From the NCBI GenBank assembly GCA_028023455.1, contig JAQFVV010000003.1:1758001-1822000 (forward strand): DNA of 64,000 bases, read 5' to 3'. Position 1 is the stretch's first letter. Every line of letters begins with the position of its first letter. A program made the position numbers and the translations under genes. The DNA is from Epiperipatus broadwayi. Its lineage: Eukaryota > Onychophora > Udeonychophora > Euonychophora > Peripatidae. The notes below the pieces were generated by a model. The model was not told where the DNA came from. It saw only the letters and a program-made list of their open reading frames with translations, and did not search any database. This document shows positions 11,892 to 28,600 of the stretch, piece by piece.

Positions 11892-13722
11892 TAGTCAAAT
11901 AAAATATGAAAGTTTGACCTAGATTTCTCCAATGGATTTATTAGAGAGTGAACAAGACTATTGGCATCAAACACTTAGACAGATAAGTTTGTTTTTTCAT
12001 CTAAGAATTAAAAGGAGTTTATAATGTCTTCCTGCCAGTGATTTATCTAAACAAATTCCAGTTCATTTAGTTGGAGATTTAAAATCAAAATGAACTTGTA
12101 TGGAATCCATTGAATCAGTACAGAGCAATCTTTTTCTACAACCTGACAAATATCTCAGGATATTATGGGAGTGTCATTTACTCACAAGCACTCATGAATG
12201 GTCACAATTAGCACCACCAAGGTTGATTCTGGCAGAAGACAAAAAGTAAAGATTATGGTATTACATAATCTGAAAGATAGAATAACCAAAATCTCTACTA
12301 TTTAAGAAAAACAGAACAATACCCTTGATAAATTGCTAGTCAAAAGATTTATGGTCTGCAGAAAATGCAAATGAAGAATGTCTAAATTAATCATAATAAA
12401 AGAATAAGGGACAGGAAAGTTAAAAAGAAAATTACTAATATCTGCCCAAGCATTTATCAAGGGTTAGTAATATAAAAAGAGGAAACATTAAGCATATAAA
12501 ATATAAACTCACAATTCACTCTTGGATAAATAAATTTCAAGTATGAAATCTTAAATCTAAGACTTCAATACATGTAATAATAAAAAAACTACATACAAAA
12601 GTAATTAATGATATTTAAATGATTATACATCTTATTATAAGTGCAGATTTCTTTTTAGATTACACTGAAATTTTAGCATAAAGATTTAAGCAAGAGATTT
12701 AAGTCCTGGTTATAATATCAAAATATTCATTACCTTCAAAGCATAATATTTTGTCTGGCTGATTTCTTTCAGCAGAGTGCACAAAGGTTATTTTTCATTA
12801 GAGTTCATTACAAAAGTTTTGATTTTTATTTCTCAGATTAGGAGTATGATGACAATATTCAGAATCAGTTCTGGACTTGGGCATTCAGGGATGTTTACAG
12901 TGACACAATTATGGAGTTTCAAGGTTCATCTTAAAATGCATGGTATAACATATTGTTAATCTGGTTTTTCAAGGTAGGTATTTCTGCATTATGGATGAAC
13001 AATCACTTTTCAATGTCTTAGCACATTCACTTCTTCAGTTGGCAAGTAGCTAAGCAATTATTTTTGAGCACAGCAAGCAGAAAATACCATCTGCAAAATC
13101 TATTAGCAGTCCACAAAAATCTAATTTCAATGCTCTGTGAATATAAAAATTATATAGGTTAACAGTCTGCCATTAGCAAGTATAAAAGTTGGAAACAGAA
13201 TTGGAAGCAGAATAATCCAGTCAAAAATCCAGGGCTGTTTGTGTGAATTGTTATCTCCTGTCTAACATTTAATTAAAAAGTTTTGACTAGGGTAAATCTA
13301 TCTCTCATTTAATCTTAATTGAAAGAAAAATAAAATCTGACCAGGGCTCTTATCTATTTCAAAATTAATTAAAAAAATAAGTCTCAGCTTTTAAAATAAA
13401 TTACAATCATAAAATAAAAAAAGAACTGATTGCAATTAAAACTTTTTTTTCAAATTAAAATGATTTTGCAAATAGATTAAAACTTTTCTTGCTTTTAATT
13501 ACTGTAGTGAAAAAAAACAAGCATCAAAAGAAAATTATTTTAAATTAAAATCTATGGAAAAAGTAAAATCACAAAATTTTAAAAATATAAACAAGTATAT
13601 GCATTATTTCATGTACTCTTAAAACACAAAAAACAAATTATAAGATACAAGATTTTTTAGCAATATTTTCTATTTTATATTTTAAAATATTGGACTTTTG
13701 AAGAGGAGAAATCTCTGGTTCA
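11892..13722 (-). repeat. Long direct repeat copy 2 (putative 5' LTR)
   Basis: Partner of 7979-9894 in the same orientation. It ends CTCTGGTTCA on the plus strand where copy 1 ends CTCCAGTTCA. It lacks the 89-bp internal duplication of copy 1. It lies upstream of the gag-like remnant on the minus strand, as a 5' LTR would. Confidence 0.8.
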
Positions 13723-16030
13723 ATATATATCACTAGATATTTCTGCTATAAATTAAAAATATATATTCCTTATGTTTATAAGATATTAGTATGTATACAC
13801 AGTAATAAATGTGCATATATTGTAAATAAATGTCATTCAATATATGTAATTTTGTTTTAAATCAATATCAAACATATAATCTATATGAGTCATTAGATAT
13901 TTTTGCAGTAATTTAATATATAGATTGCAGAAACTTTTACTATGTGGAAAAACTAAACTGAAATCAGACCCATATAGCTATCTTGTTTGATAGGCTGAGT
14001 TTGAAGACATTAATGTGTCTAAAAAATTCATGCTTGCAAACTGATAGAAACGTTTTGCATAAACACTTGGAGTCAGTTTTTAGGTCTAGTTTATAACTCC
14101 TATCCCTTCACTGATGAGAGCAAATCAGCTTGAAATCAGCTGATCTGAGGGTGGAGCAAAATGAAAGAGACAGTGAATATTGACTCTGATGTTTATGTAA
14201 ACAGAATATGCTTGTTTGGAGGTCTTGGTAAAGCTCCATCTATTGATCATTAATACAAGCAATAGCAGGTTTTTATGTATATAAAACTTGTTTTTCTTTT
14301 TCATATATATATATTCTCAATGTATATATTATTTTTAGTATGTGAACATAATTATGTATGTATAAAAATCAATAACTAAGTTTTCAATTTAAAATTATTT
14401 GATAGATTTATTTTAATTTTAAAACAATTGTTTTAAAAAAATGATAAAAAATTGCTATCTTTTTAAACTTTTTGCAATTATTTTAAATACTGCAAGATTT
14501 CTAGTTTAGAAACTGTCAACCAATTTAAATAAAAAACTTTGTTACTGTTTTATTATATATATATATTTATGTACACATATTAAATATGCATTAAGAGTTT
14601 AAAATGGTTTTAAAAATGTTATTAAATTAAAAGAAAATATATATTGTACTGGTCCAAACTTCCCTGTGGAGTTATGCTCCTAATCTTGCACTGAGCATGA
14701 AGTGATATAGATTGAACTGGGTAAGAAATAGATACCAATTTAGTCAATTGTCTGTACTCATAATATATTGGTACCTCCAGCTAAACTAATAGAGAGAGGA
14801 AATTGACAGAACTCTGCCAATTAAAAACTCTTTTAGTTAGTAATTTTTTCAAATGCCTGAATGTTTTGAACCTACAGTAAGTACACATCTTTGAAAAGTC
14901 AAAAAATGAATTTTTCCCCTCCTAGAAGGATATGCAATACCATATGTTCACAGAGCATGAGAATAAGATTTAACACTCCAGTAGAGCAATATCCCATGCG
15001 GCTAGATCAGTATGATCTATATCTAGTGTCTTCAATGGGTAAGTTAAATGGTTATTACTGGTATGTGATTGATAAGAAAAGAGTACATTTTATCAAATAA
15101 AATAATATAAAACAAACAAATTTATATCATGATTAAATATTTATTGAAATCCCGATGTCCACCACCAATGAATACTTATAGTGATGTAATAAACAAAATA
15201 AATAAAAATATTGTCATAAACCCATATATATTTGATGTGTGAAAATAAATGAAAATAATTTCAAATTTACATGAATAAGAATAATAATAAACCCTTACAA
15301 CTATCTTCAATAGTTACTAATGAATGGAAGTGGTCTGAGCTTTTACCTGTATAAATAAGTTGCACTTTATGAGTTTTGAAATATGTTTCTCAAATAAAAG
15401 ATTTTCAGTTCTACAGGCATATACTTCTACTCCAGACTTTAAAACCCATTTTACTTAAGTAAATATAAAAAAACTATGCATAAATATATTTGCAATATAA
15501 AATATTTCATTACATAATTAATAGTAGCTTTCATATTTTACAACATGTCAATAAGGTTGCATTGACTCGGATACCTTAGGACACTCAACATGAAGTGCTG
15601 TATCTATTTGCCTTTCACAATAGATACCTTCCTATACATATATATATATGTGTAACACAATTATACACTCACCAGTATTCTAAATATAAAGTTATTAGTG
15701 GACTTGCTTATGGGAAATTTACAATATACAAACTCCTTTGCCACTCATCATAAGGTGCTGCATTGACAAAAAATAACTTAAAGATATACAAATAAATATC
15801 TTTTAGACATTCAACATGAGGTGTCATATTTACCAAATATTACAAGTGTATATGTGCATACATACACATGTATATTTATGTATGACAGTTTTTAGGAGTA
15901 ACAACAAGAAGAAAAACACACAAAAAAAACTAATTGCAACCTTTGCTGAAAATACTGGAATTTGGGATGGAAAAATGAATCAAAAAGATTTAAGTAAAAG
16001 CTATATCATTATACCTGTAATAACCACAAA

Positions 16031-16033
<3 letters not shown>
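13723..16033. other. AT-rich noncoding region
   Basis: No gene is supported. A 69-codon frame at 14891-15100 has no recognisable domain. Three degenerate copies of a CAACATGA(A/G)GTG(C/T)-like motif occur near 15590, 15750 and 15815 and may be remnants of an old tandem or dispersed repeat. Confidence 0.4.

Positions 16034-16110
<77 letters not shown>
16034..16110. repeat. (TA)n microsatellite, left of the palindrome
   Basis: About 38 TA units. The array abuts the left end of the Penelope-like palindrome. Confidence 0.95.
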
Positions 16111-16112
<2 letters not shown>

Positions 16113-16280
16113 CAAAACTATCCCAAATCCAAAATTTAACCAGACCAGCATAAAACTAATATTAAAACACACACTACCAAAGGTTTCACTGCTACAAGCA
16201 GACTTCTCAAGTGTAAAGAACTACAAAAACTACACAAATATATATAATATTAAACATTACCCACAAATCCATTCACTTCC

Positions 16281-16464
16281 TATCCACCCTTAATATTAAA
16301 AGAACTCTTAAATAAATTAATTGCTTCAGAATAATAAATTTTCAATAATGAAGATTCTTTAATTCTTCTTTTGATTTCATTTCTCTCAAAGAAGACAACC
16401 TTAGCTTCATCAAAATCAATAGTGTGGCCAGTATCTTTTTCATGCACATACAAAGCAGAACTAA
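16281..16464 (-). pseudogene. GIY-YIG endonuclease C-terminal fragment (left arm)
   Basis: On the minus strand this reads as YVHEKDTGHTIDFDEAKVVF followed by FERNEIKRRIKE and NLFKSSFNIKGG. The GH.IDF...KV pattern followed by a charged R..KE helix is what is seen at the end of Penelope-type GIY-YIG domains, where the conserved His is followed by a closing helix. The GIY and YIG strands themselves lie upstream and are missing. It is one arm of the palindrome and cannot be functional. Confidence 0.6.
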
Positions 16465-16477
16465 GATGTCTATTTTC

Positions 16478-16662
16478 TTAGTTCTGCTTTGTATGTCCAT
16501 GAAAAAGATAAAGGCCACACTATTGATTTTGATGAAGCTAAGGTTGTCATCTTTGAGAGAAATGAAATCAAAAGAAGAATTAAAAAATCTTTATTATTGA
16601 AAATTTATTATTCTGAAGTAATTAATTTATTTAAGAGTTCTTTTAATATTAAGGGTGGATAG
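16478..16662 (+). pseudogene. GIY-YIG endonuclease C-terminal fragment (right arm)
   Basis: Mirror copy of the left arm in the plus orientation. It starts TTAGTTCTGCTTTG, the same point at which the sense arm of the 61-kb copy starts. A small indel near 16508 (AAAGATAAAGGCC, where the left arm has AAAGATACTGGCC) disrupts the frame relative to the left arm. The remainder still reads HTIDFDEAKVV. Confidence 0.6.
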
Positions 16663-16730
16663 GAAGTGAATGGATTTGTGGGTAATGTTTAATATTATAT
16701 ATATTTGTGTAGTTTTTGTAGTTCTTTACA

Positions 16731-16766
16731 CTTGAGAAGTCTGCTTGTAGCAGTGAAACCTTTGGT
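16731..16766 (+). ncRNA. Degenerate hammerhead-like motif, Penelope family 2 tail
   Basis: CTTGAGA is followed by a CTGCT/AGCAG stem with a TGT loop and then GAAAC. This order matches core box 1, helix II and the GAAA box of a hammerhead ribozyme. Core box 1 departs from CUGANGA and the base of helix II is mismatched, so activity is unlikely. A mirror copy sits at about 16177-16210 on the minus strand. Confidence 0.3.
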
Positions 16767-16865
16767 AGTGTGTATTTTAATATTATTTTTATGCTGGTCT
16801 GGTTGAATTTTGGATTTGGGGTAGTTTTGATTATATATTGACTAGTTTAGCTTTATGCTTATAAT

Positions 16866-21345
<4,480 letters not shown>

Positions 21346-24229
21346 ACAACTAACAAACAGTCAGAAAATATATGTAACCTCTAAAATATATTTTGACTAT
21401 TATAATTAATCTATTTTTACTTATATAATTGTTTGTCAAAATTCAACTGAAATAATCTATGGCTTTTTTTATCTTTTGCTCCAATCTTCAAACACTACTA
21501 GCTGTTTTCTAATTATATTATTAATGTATTCAGAGTCAAGCAGTCAGTTGGCAGCTGAATAATTATATTTGTTAAATAATGAAAAACAACAAATGTTTAA
21601 ATAAAATTTTAAGAATTTATTTACTATGAACAACAACAACAATAACAATAATTGGTATTGTAGATAAACTTGCTAGTTTTCTAGTTGAGTATAAGATTAC
21701 TTAGATCTCTTTAAAGTTCATTATCTCCTTATAGATTAACATATATAAAGTCTCTTTAATTTTGTAATTTGTAACTCTACAATTCTGTAACTTTATTTCT
21801 TATTATAAGCACTTTATTGCTAATACACATTATATAAGAGATAGTCCAAATAGATTCTTGACTAGATCTCTTTTTTATTAATATCAGAACAACTTTACAT
21901 TACTAGTTAACTTTCCACTAGTTTACTTGGTTCTTCTTTCTGATTTACTTTTCTCACTAACACCTGACATACTGCTTAATTCTTCTGCAGACTTTTTTTT
22001 TTTTATCAATTTGGCTAATTTGTTTAAAGTAACTTTTTTTAACATGTAAATTAGCCTGTAGTTATTTTCAGTAAATTTTATTTCCTGTCTGCATAATTAA
22101 TTGTTTCTTTTCTGCAGTATTTTGGCATATTATTATTAACAGCTTGCACACATATCTTTATTTATTCTTAATAAATAATATATATATATATATTGTAATG
22201 GGATATATATATATGCGTTACATTTAAATTCTAATACGTAATGTTTTGTAAACATCTAATACTGAATTAAAAACACACACGTTCAAAATGCACAAATAAC
22301 GAATTATTAATTTATTAATGTTTGATTTATATATTAAAATAAGCTTTAAAAAAATTATAGAATCGAAACAAAGATTCGAGTGTTGAATAGAATATAATAA
22401 AAAACCTTTTGATTTTAAAAACAACGCGAATTTTAATCTTAAAAATAAAAATTACAAACAGATTCTTAAGGCAAAATGACAATTAAAAAAAATGATTATG
22501 AAATAGATAAAGAGTTCTTGCCCAGGGATAGAGACACAGACCTCAGTGGAAAACCCAAAATCTTACCTTGGAACACAAACCCAATAAACAAGTAAAATAC
22601 AGACATGAAGTATATTCGATGAATCCTACATTCCAGAGATAAGGTGCCTGAGAACTATAAAAAGAAAATCGAAAACAATAATTAGTTAGTTAGAGAGAGA
22701 ACCAGAAAATTAAAGTTTTGAATTCATCTGTAAAACTAATTTTAAAAGTTATCACCGTCATACAAAAAAAATGTAATTAGCTTCATGGTGCTTCCTTTGG
22801 CGCGGCCGGCCAAAGGCAGCTTTCATCTCCACGGATCCCAGGATCAAACCACTGGTACCGTCTTCAGAAAACATCGTAAATGCGTCTTCATAAATCGTCA
22901 TTACCCACAAGAAATGGATCTTGTATAAATTTGGATCTTCCTCGTGAAGGAACAAGCATGAACAAAGGAAAGTATAAATTTATAAATGAAACATAAACTC
23001 TCTTAAGTTTAAAATCTTCAAACTTTATGTGTCTTTAAAATGAACTATAGACTTTCTTTCTGAGCAAACCTGAACTTTTATCTTTCTATAAACTTTGCGA
23101 TTTTAAACTCTTAGCTAAAGTTTTCAATGTAATCTTTTAAAAAAATGTATTGTATTTTATTTTTGTTTATTCATGTTTAATTAATATCTGTTTATAATAG
23201 GGTAGGGGTTTGCGATTGCAAACTTAAATTTAAAAATAAAAACACATCGTTATTTGTGCATTATTAAATTTAAAAAGAAAAGTAGGTTATATAAATTTGT
23301 AGCAGAATAAAAATAAGTTAAAATATAAATGTTATCTTAAAATGATTTTAAAACCTTAATTAAACTAAAGATTTTTTGTTTTGAATTAAATTAATAAAAT
23401 GATTTAAATGTTAGTTGAGTGTAGATGGCTGCTAGACTAGTTTAAATATGTTACTTTTAAAGAGGGTTTTGATTTTGGACTTTGTTTCGTAGTTGTGTCA
23501 ATGCTGGTGGAGAGATATATGGTCATTTATATCAATGTAATGTGAAGTGTCTTAGCACCTAGGGTGACGAGTCCAACTGAATGCATGACCCCAAAGAGGT
23601 AGTCATACTGTTGAAATGGATGCAGATGTATTTCCTGAACCATTGACCCATTCCAGTTCTATGGATTGAGAAGATAAGTCGGCAAGATAAGACCGCTCTC
23701 CCATCTATACGTAGCATTTCTTTTTATTATTTTATATGCATGTTTCCTTCACCCGACAGATGCACCTTCCTGCGGGATGAAGGCCATGTTTTCTCCAATA
23801 ATATCATGCTGTTCAGACACACATTCCTGTCGACATGATTCTATGCTAACATGTTCACATTGCATTGGTTGCTAATATATATCTGGAAGCGAGTATTGAT
23901 GTGGCTGCGGATTTTTAGTCTGGAGTCAAGTGATTTGAAAATTTGTGAGTGCGTCTAGGTAGCTCATTTATACCCAACATTTCTAAGATTAAAAATAAAA
24001 GTTAAAACAAATAAAAATAATAGTAAATAATAATGAAACCTAAAATATAATTTTTTTATATATAATTATTTTCAAGTTTTGTGTGTCGTCACTTATATAT
24101 ATATACGTGAATAAAATCTTTTATATATATACGTGAATAAAATTTTTTTTGTATTATTAGTACTGACAGTGATTGCTTTTATTATTATTTATTAAAGAAA
24201 TAAAGTTGATAAATGTTTTTAAAACTCTG
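21346..24229. other. AT-rich noncoding region with two GC-richer islands
   Basis: Contains an unassigned minus-strand frame (22758-22955, listed separately) and a less AT-rich stretch at about 23550-23930. That stretch includes the small palindrome ATGACCCCAAAGAGGTAGTCAT near 23583. No mobile element or gene is recognised in either. A TA run flanked by TTGTAAT and GTTACA lies at 22179-22222. Confidence 0.4.
22758..22955 (-). CDS. Unassigned open frame, possible exon
   Basis: The minus-strand frame reads MFLHEEDPNLYKIHFLWVMT and later SEDGTSGLILGSVEMKAAFG, with a GC-rich 3' half including GGCCGGCC. Amino-acid usage is more protein-like than in most AT-driven frames in this window, and upstream on the minus strand is a pyrimidine-rich stretch (TTCCTTTGTTCATGCTTGTT) that could precede an exon. 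I recognise no domain and see no clear donor site. It could equally be a scrap of an unrecognised transposon. Confidence 0.2.
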   Translation of the reverse strand: MFLHEEDPNLYKIHFLWVMTIYEDAFTMFSEDGTSGLILGSVEMKAAFGRPRQRKHHEANYIFFV

Positions 24230-24378
24230 CTACTCCATGAGCTTGTGGCAAGGGCTAGCGGTCGTGGTCTTAACAGCACATATCTGTCGACTTTATAAAT
24301 TTTCTAGGTTCAAAGTAGCCTAGTGGCATTCTGTCGGCAGATGCAGTAAGACTGCATACTTCTCATCTTCCCCAACTG

Positions 24379-24383
<5 letters not shown>
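24230..24383 (+). mobile_element. tRNA-derived SINE-like element
   Basis: GGCTAGCGGTCGTGGTCTTAAC at 24253 resembles a tRNA A-box region, and GGTTCAAAGTAGCC at 24307 resembles a B box, about 45 bases downstream. The following CTGTCGGCAGATGCAGTAAG forms a non-tRNA body, and the unit ends in a TA then TG microsatellite. Internal pol III boxes, short length and a microsatellite tail fit a SINE. The B box is degenerate at its last bases, so this copy is probably inactive. Confidence 0.5.

Positions 24384-24474
<91 letters not shown>
24384..24474. repeat. (TA)n then (TG)n compound microsatellite
   Basis: About 37 TA units pass directly into about eight TG units. It forms the 3' boundary of the SINE-like element. 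Confidence 0.95.
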
Positions 24475-24475
<1 letters not shown>

Positions 24476-25525
24476 ACACTGCAATTTTTAATTAGTTTTT
24501 ATTTACCTCTTTTCTAAGAGTCTTCTAAACATAATTTCATATTTCGTCACCTCTAAGAACCTATCCAATTTGTCTATTACTGAATAATTTTTCAGTAAAT
24601 AACATACTTTTTAATTAACAATTTTCAGTTTATTTACTATATTCTCTAACTAAAATCAATCTCATAAAAATATTTGCTTTTTTCTTCTCTCTTTGCCAAT
24701 CATCCAAATCACACAACTATCTTTTAATTTTAACTTTAAAAACCACAATACAATTTTTTACCTTTACTAAAATTCTTTTTAGCCATTGCTGTTCCTTGTT
24801 CACACTATTTTTGCTATAGCATGATCTGATGTAAAAGTAGAATAGCAGATTCCGGAGGCCAAAATCCCTGGATCATAACCCAGTTATGTCATTATCAATG
24901 CTCAAATTTATAATAAACTCCCAACTTATAAACCATTTAACTACTTATTTGTTATTTAAAAACATTAATTTAATCTATTGGATTTTATTTTGTTCATCTT
25001 CTTGTTTAATTACTGTATAAATATATGGGTAAATAAAAAATAAAATAAAATAATTTATTAGGGCATATATTTCTCCAGCTTTCCTCTTCAGAAAAATAGT
25101 GAAAAAGTGAATCTTTCTAGGCATACAATTTTTATCCCCTAATTAAGAATGACTAGATATTTATTAATCAAAAGTCTCAAATATAATGTTTAAAATTTTC
25201 ATTTGCTAAAATCATGATTTGAAGTTTGAATCCGATTAAATTTGGAAATTATTTCAAGTAGAATATAGAGCTATTTTTAACTAAAAAAAGATAAATGAAA
25301 AAATATTAAAACCTATCATCAACTGGAAGATGACTTCTCTTTCAGCGTTTCAACCAAAGAGAATTTGAAGTGGTCTTTTTTTAAAAATGTTATTTAAAAA
25401 CATTTTACATATATATATATATTAAACGCTGCTTTAACACTAAAAATAGAAAATTAAATACTGCCAATGTTTAAAATAAAACACTGGAATTAATGCAATA
25501 TTTTAATCTACAAATAAAAAATAAC
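24475..25525. other. AT-rich noncoding region
   Basis: No coding region or known repeat recognised. A short stretch near 24840-24890 has a GGTTATGATCC-like B box on the minus strand without a matching A box. Confidence 0.4.
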
Positions 25526-25533
25526 AGCTAAAA

Positions 25534-27656
25534 CAGCGTTTCTCAACCTTTGGGTCGCGAATATGCACCAAGAAATAAAAATATAAATATCTGACAGCAA
25601 AAAGCTTTTTTACATTTAAAAAAAAATATTAGTATTAATAAAAAAAATTAGTAAGTAATACTATTTATGTTTTATGTAGTTTTATCAAATTCAATTGTAA
25701 ATTTGAACTTAAATAATCATAATATTAAATTTCACAATTATTTTCAAAATGTAATTGTTTAAAAAATTGCAAACAAAAATGCAACTAAAATTAATACAGC
25801 CAAAGTGTCAACCAGTGCCAGTGGTGGAAAATTAATACTTGTATTTTATATATAAATAAAACCTTATTTGAAAAGAAAACACTTTTTTTTGATAATTAAC
25901 AAAATGTGTTAAGCTTTTCTCAAAGGTAACCTTTATTAATCAAAAGATTACAAAAAATTATCAGGTACACTGACCCGTGGAGGACTACAGTGTTCAATGT
26001 TACAAGGCAAAACAATTATTGACCAAGTTTACAAGGTACATATGCTCAATAACAAATATATCCATAAAAGGGTTGTATAATTTAACTTAATGTGTATCTA
26101 TACATGGACAAGCACAGATCTGCATTGCCCCAAAACAATCCATCAAGGGGATGCAGCAGCCCATCAGAGCAGAAAAGGTACTAAAAACTTTGACCCTGTA
26201 CCCTCCTGGCAGGTTTTCTGGGTAGCAGCAATAATCATCACCAGCCCAACCCATAAACCAGACCTCCAATGACCACCATCATCAACCCCTGAAGAAGAAA
26301 CGAGGAGTGCAGATCCATGCCTTCAAATATTACAACAAAACTCTATTACTGTTACAAAGATTATATTTCTAGCTGGAGTGTCTAGCATCCAGTGATATAA
26401 TATTGCACACTGAGGTTAATAGAGCTGAACATCCACCCTTAATCATTATCAAACTCCTGTGTCTGCAATTGCTCACAATAGCTGTTCAACCCACCAACCA
26501 AAGTTTTTCAGGGTTCATAGTGATTTTTGTTTGTTGATACTAATTGGATCCTGCTTCTTTTGATTGAATTTCAGGTCTTGATTAGTAATCGATGATTCAA
26601 GTACAATCTGAAAGTTTGTTGTTAAACCTTGGAAAATTCTCAATAATTATTGCTTAAAAGAGTAGAATAATTTGCAGCTTCAATGTCTGTTTAGGTCTTA
26701 AACATCATTTGTACTCATTTTTGTTTTTGAATTATTATTTTTTAGCTCAGGAATCACTTCATTGTAATTCTGTGTTGATTTGAAATTTTTTTATTTTTTA
26801 TTTTTTGTGGCCTCAATCCACCAGAAGAGTGGTAATAACTTCTGTTCTGATCATCTGAGAAATCTGATTTTTGTGCAGGGAGATTAGGTTATTTTCTATA
26901 ATGTTCACTTCTAAAATTGAAATCGAATTAACATTTAAAACTTGTTTAACACTACTAAAATCTGATGCAAAGATACATTTCCTAAAACCATCATTGTTAA
27001 CATATTATATTCTATGTTTTCTATGAGATTTGATGTCCAAATAAATTTCCTATTTATTATATCAATAAAATTAGGATTTCTAGTGTCTATTCTTTTTAGA
27101 ATTATTTGGTTTTATTTAAAAATATTTTTAAAAGATTTATAATATTCTAATGATTCTAAGAATTACTTAAGCTAGCTTTTGTCTATTTCTAATGGCATCC
27201 ATTTGCATAAAACGGAATGATAGATAATTTCAATTATCATTGAATGAAAACTGTTCTAAAACTTCTTCTAAAGATGAAAAAACACTGAAACGGATATTCA
27301 CTTACAGTTTGCTAAACTTTTCTTCTATGAATCCAACAATGGATTATGACTTTGGTGAACAAAACAGGGAGGCTGAAACAGTAAAACTGAAGTCCTAGGC
27401 TCCCTCTGGTGGACTAAAATGTGTCAAGCTTTTAAATTAAAAATATGTAGCTTAATTTTAACTCAACTTTTAACTTACAAATTATTTGTTCATTATAAGT
27501 ATTATCAAATTGATCCGAATATATACATATATACAGTACCATGTGATGTAATATCTTTTTTATTTTATATTATAATTTATGTAATAAACATTTGGGTCGC
27601 AGAACTATTTTAATGAAGTCTATTAGGTCGAGTGGCAAAATAGTTGAGAAATGATG
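25534..27656. mobile_element. hAT-type element, second family, non-autonomous or degenerate
   Basis: The left end is CAGCGTTTCTCAACCTTTGGGTCGC at 25534. The right end, read on the minus strand from 27656, starts CATCATTTCTCAACTAT, and GGGTCGC-type subterminal sequence occurs near both ends. Flanking octamers are AGCTAAAA (25526-25533) and AGCTAGAA (27657-27664), a 7/8 match to a target duplication. The 2.1-kb interior has no convincing transposase. Its middle (about 25960-26540) is less AT-rich and may be a nested repeat of unknown type, with open frames on both strands at 26087-26272 that match no family. Confidence 0.65.
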
Positions 27657-27664
27657 AGCTAGAA

Positions 27665-28289
27665 CAAGCTTACAGCATGATCACCATTTGAAATGGCATT
27701 TACAAGTAGAATTCTGTTAATATATTTATTTCTTACATATTAGTACATAGAAAATTGTAGAGTTAATTCCAATGCTTTGTTAATAAGTCTGATAGTACAT
27801 TTATATATGTAAATAAAGAATATTTAATAAGATCTTTACACTTTTTAATTAGAACTAAATGTAATTAAAATAGGCAACCAATAAAAAACTGAAACAAAAA
27901 ATGAAATCATATTATCAAAATACTGAATGTATAAAAATCAAAAAGATGTTCTTGGATTTTTTTTCAATCAGCTCAAATTAAAAACTCTACCATCAAACTT
28001 ATAATGAATTTTAAAAACCGTTTTGAAAAGTTGCTGATAGAACTGCTCCAAAGAGTTCACATTTTATAAAAAACAAAGTAGAATCTGGTACTTATCTCTA
28101 ATTCTACCACCAGTAATAATATTCTGGTATCATTATGAAATAGTTATGTAATATTAATAAATTGTGGTAGACAATCAGCTAATTTCAAATATTGTTATAA
28201 ACTAACGCAGTTAATGAAGCCGAATACCATAACCAATTCATTACAAGTAATATATATATATAAAACGAAGATTTGCATGGGTTAAACAT
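27665..28289. other. AT-rich noncoding region
   Basis: Nothing recognised. It ends with a short TA run (28249-28262) just before the Penelope-like copy. Confidence 0.4.
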
Positions 28290-28314
28290 ATAAAAAACAT
28301 ATCTTTTTCGATTT

Positions 28315-28600
28315 ATAGAAAGGATACACCCACAGACAGATATTTACATTTACATTCTCATCATCACCCAACTCAGATAGTTTCTGTAGCCAAAACTCTT
28401 TTAAATAGATCAATTACCCTTTCAGATGAGACACATCTGAAAGAAGAAATAAATCATAGTAATAGTGTTTTATTAGCAAATAGTTATAATTACAAATTTA
28501 TAAAAAAAGCCTTATTTCAAGCCCAAAATAGACAAAATAAGAAACAAAAAGATGATGATTCAGCTATTAGGATTTGTGATTTGTGTTCCATATGTAAAAG
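28315..28600 (+). pseudogene. Penelope-like reverse transcriptase, C-terminal (thumb) fragment
   Basis: The plus-strand frame reads RKDTPTDRYLHLHSHHHPTQ, then SVAKTLLNRSITLSDETHLK and LANSYNYKFIKKALFQAQ. It is nearly identical to the corresponding stretch of the 48-kb copy. The (Y)RK.T.TD.YL..HS.HP block is characteristic of the region after the palm in Penelope-like reverse transcriptases. The palm with its catalytic aspartates is missing. The frame is lost near 28590, where the endonuclease reading continues in another frame. Confidence 0.8.

Larger units (their letters stand above)
7979..13722 (-). mobile_element. Candidate gag-only LTR retrotransposon
   Basis: Two direct repeats (7979-9894 and 11892-13722) enclose about 2.0 kb. 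After removing an 89-bp tandem duplication found only in the left copy, their lengths are 1827 and 1831 bp. On the minus strand both repeats begin TGAAC and end ..GACTA. The interior carries a coiled-coil gag-like remnant on the minus strand, just downstream of the repeat that would be the 5' LTR. No protease, reverse transcriptase or integrase is visible. The ends are not canonical TG..CA, and I could not establish a target duplication or a primer-binding site. An alternative is a segmental duplication with an unrelated spacer, but the position of the gag remnant favours an LTR element. Confidence 0.55.
16108..16834. mobile_element. Penelope-like element family 2: head-to-head inverted copy (palindrome)
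   Basis: Two inverted arms of 357 bp (16108-16464 and 16478-16834) are separated by a 13-base loop. They are nearly identical, with scattered substitutions. Each arm, read outward from the centre, holds the end of a GIY-YIG endonuclease frame, then a 3' untranslated tail with a hammerhead-like motif, then TTTTGGATTTGGG near the outer edge. TA arrays lie on both sides (16034-16110 and 16868-16969). A second copy of the same family at 60971-61490 also begins with an inverted tail. Penelope-like elements are known for direct or inverted terminal repeats, so this probably reflects insertion chemistry, not assembly error. The reverse transcriptase domain is absent here. Confidence 0.75.

Noticed and set aside
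26087-26272. Overlapping 60-codon frames on both strands
   Set aside because: Opposite-strand frames of equal length in a less AT-rich patch are expected by chance; neither shows a domain.
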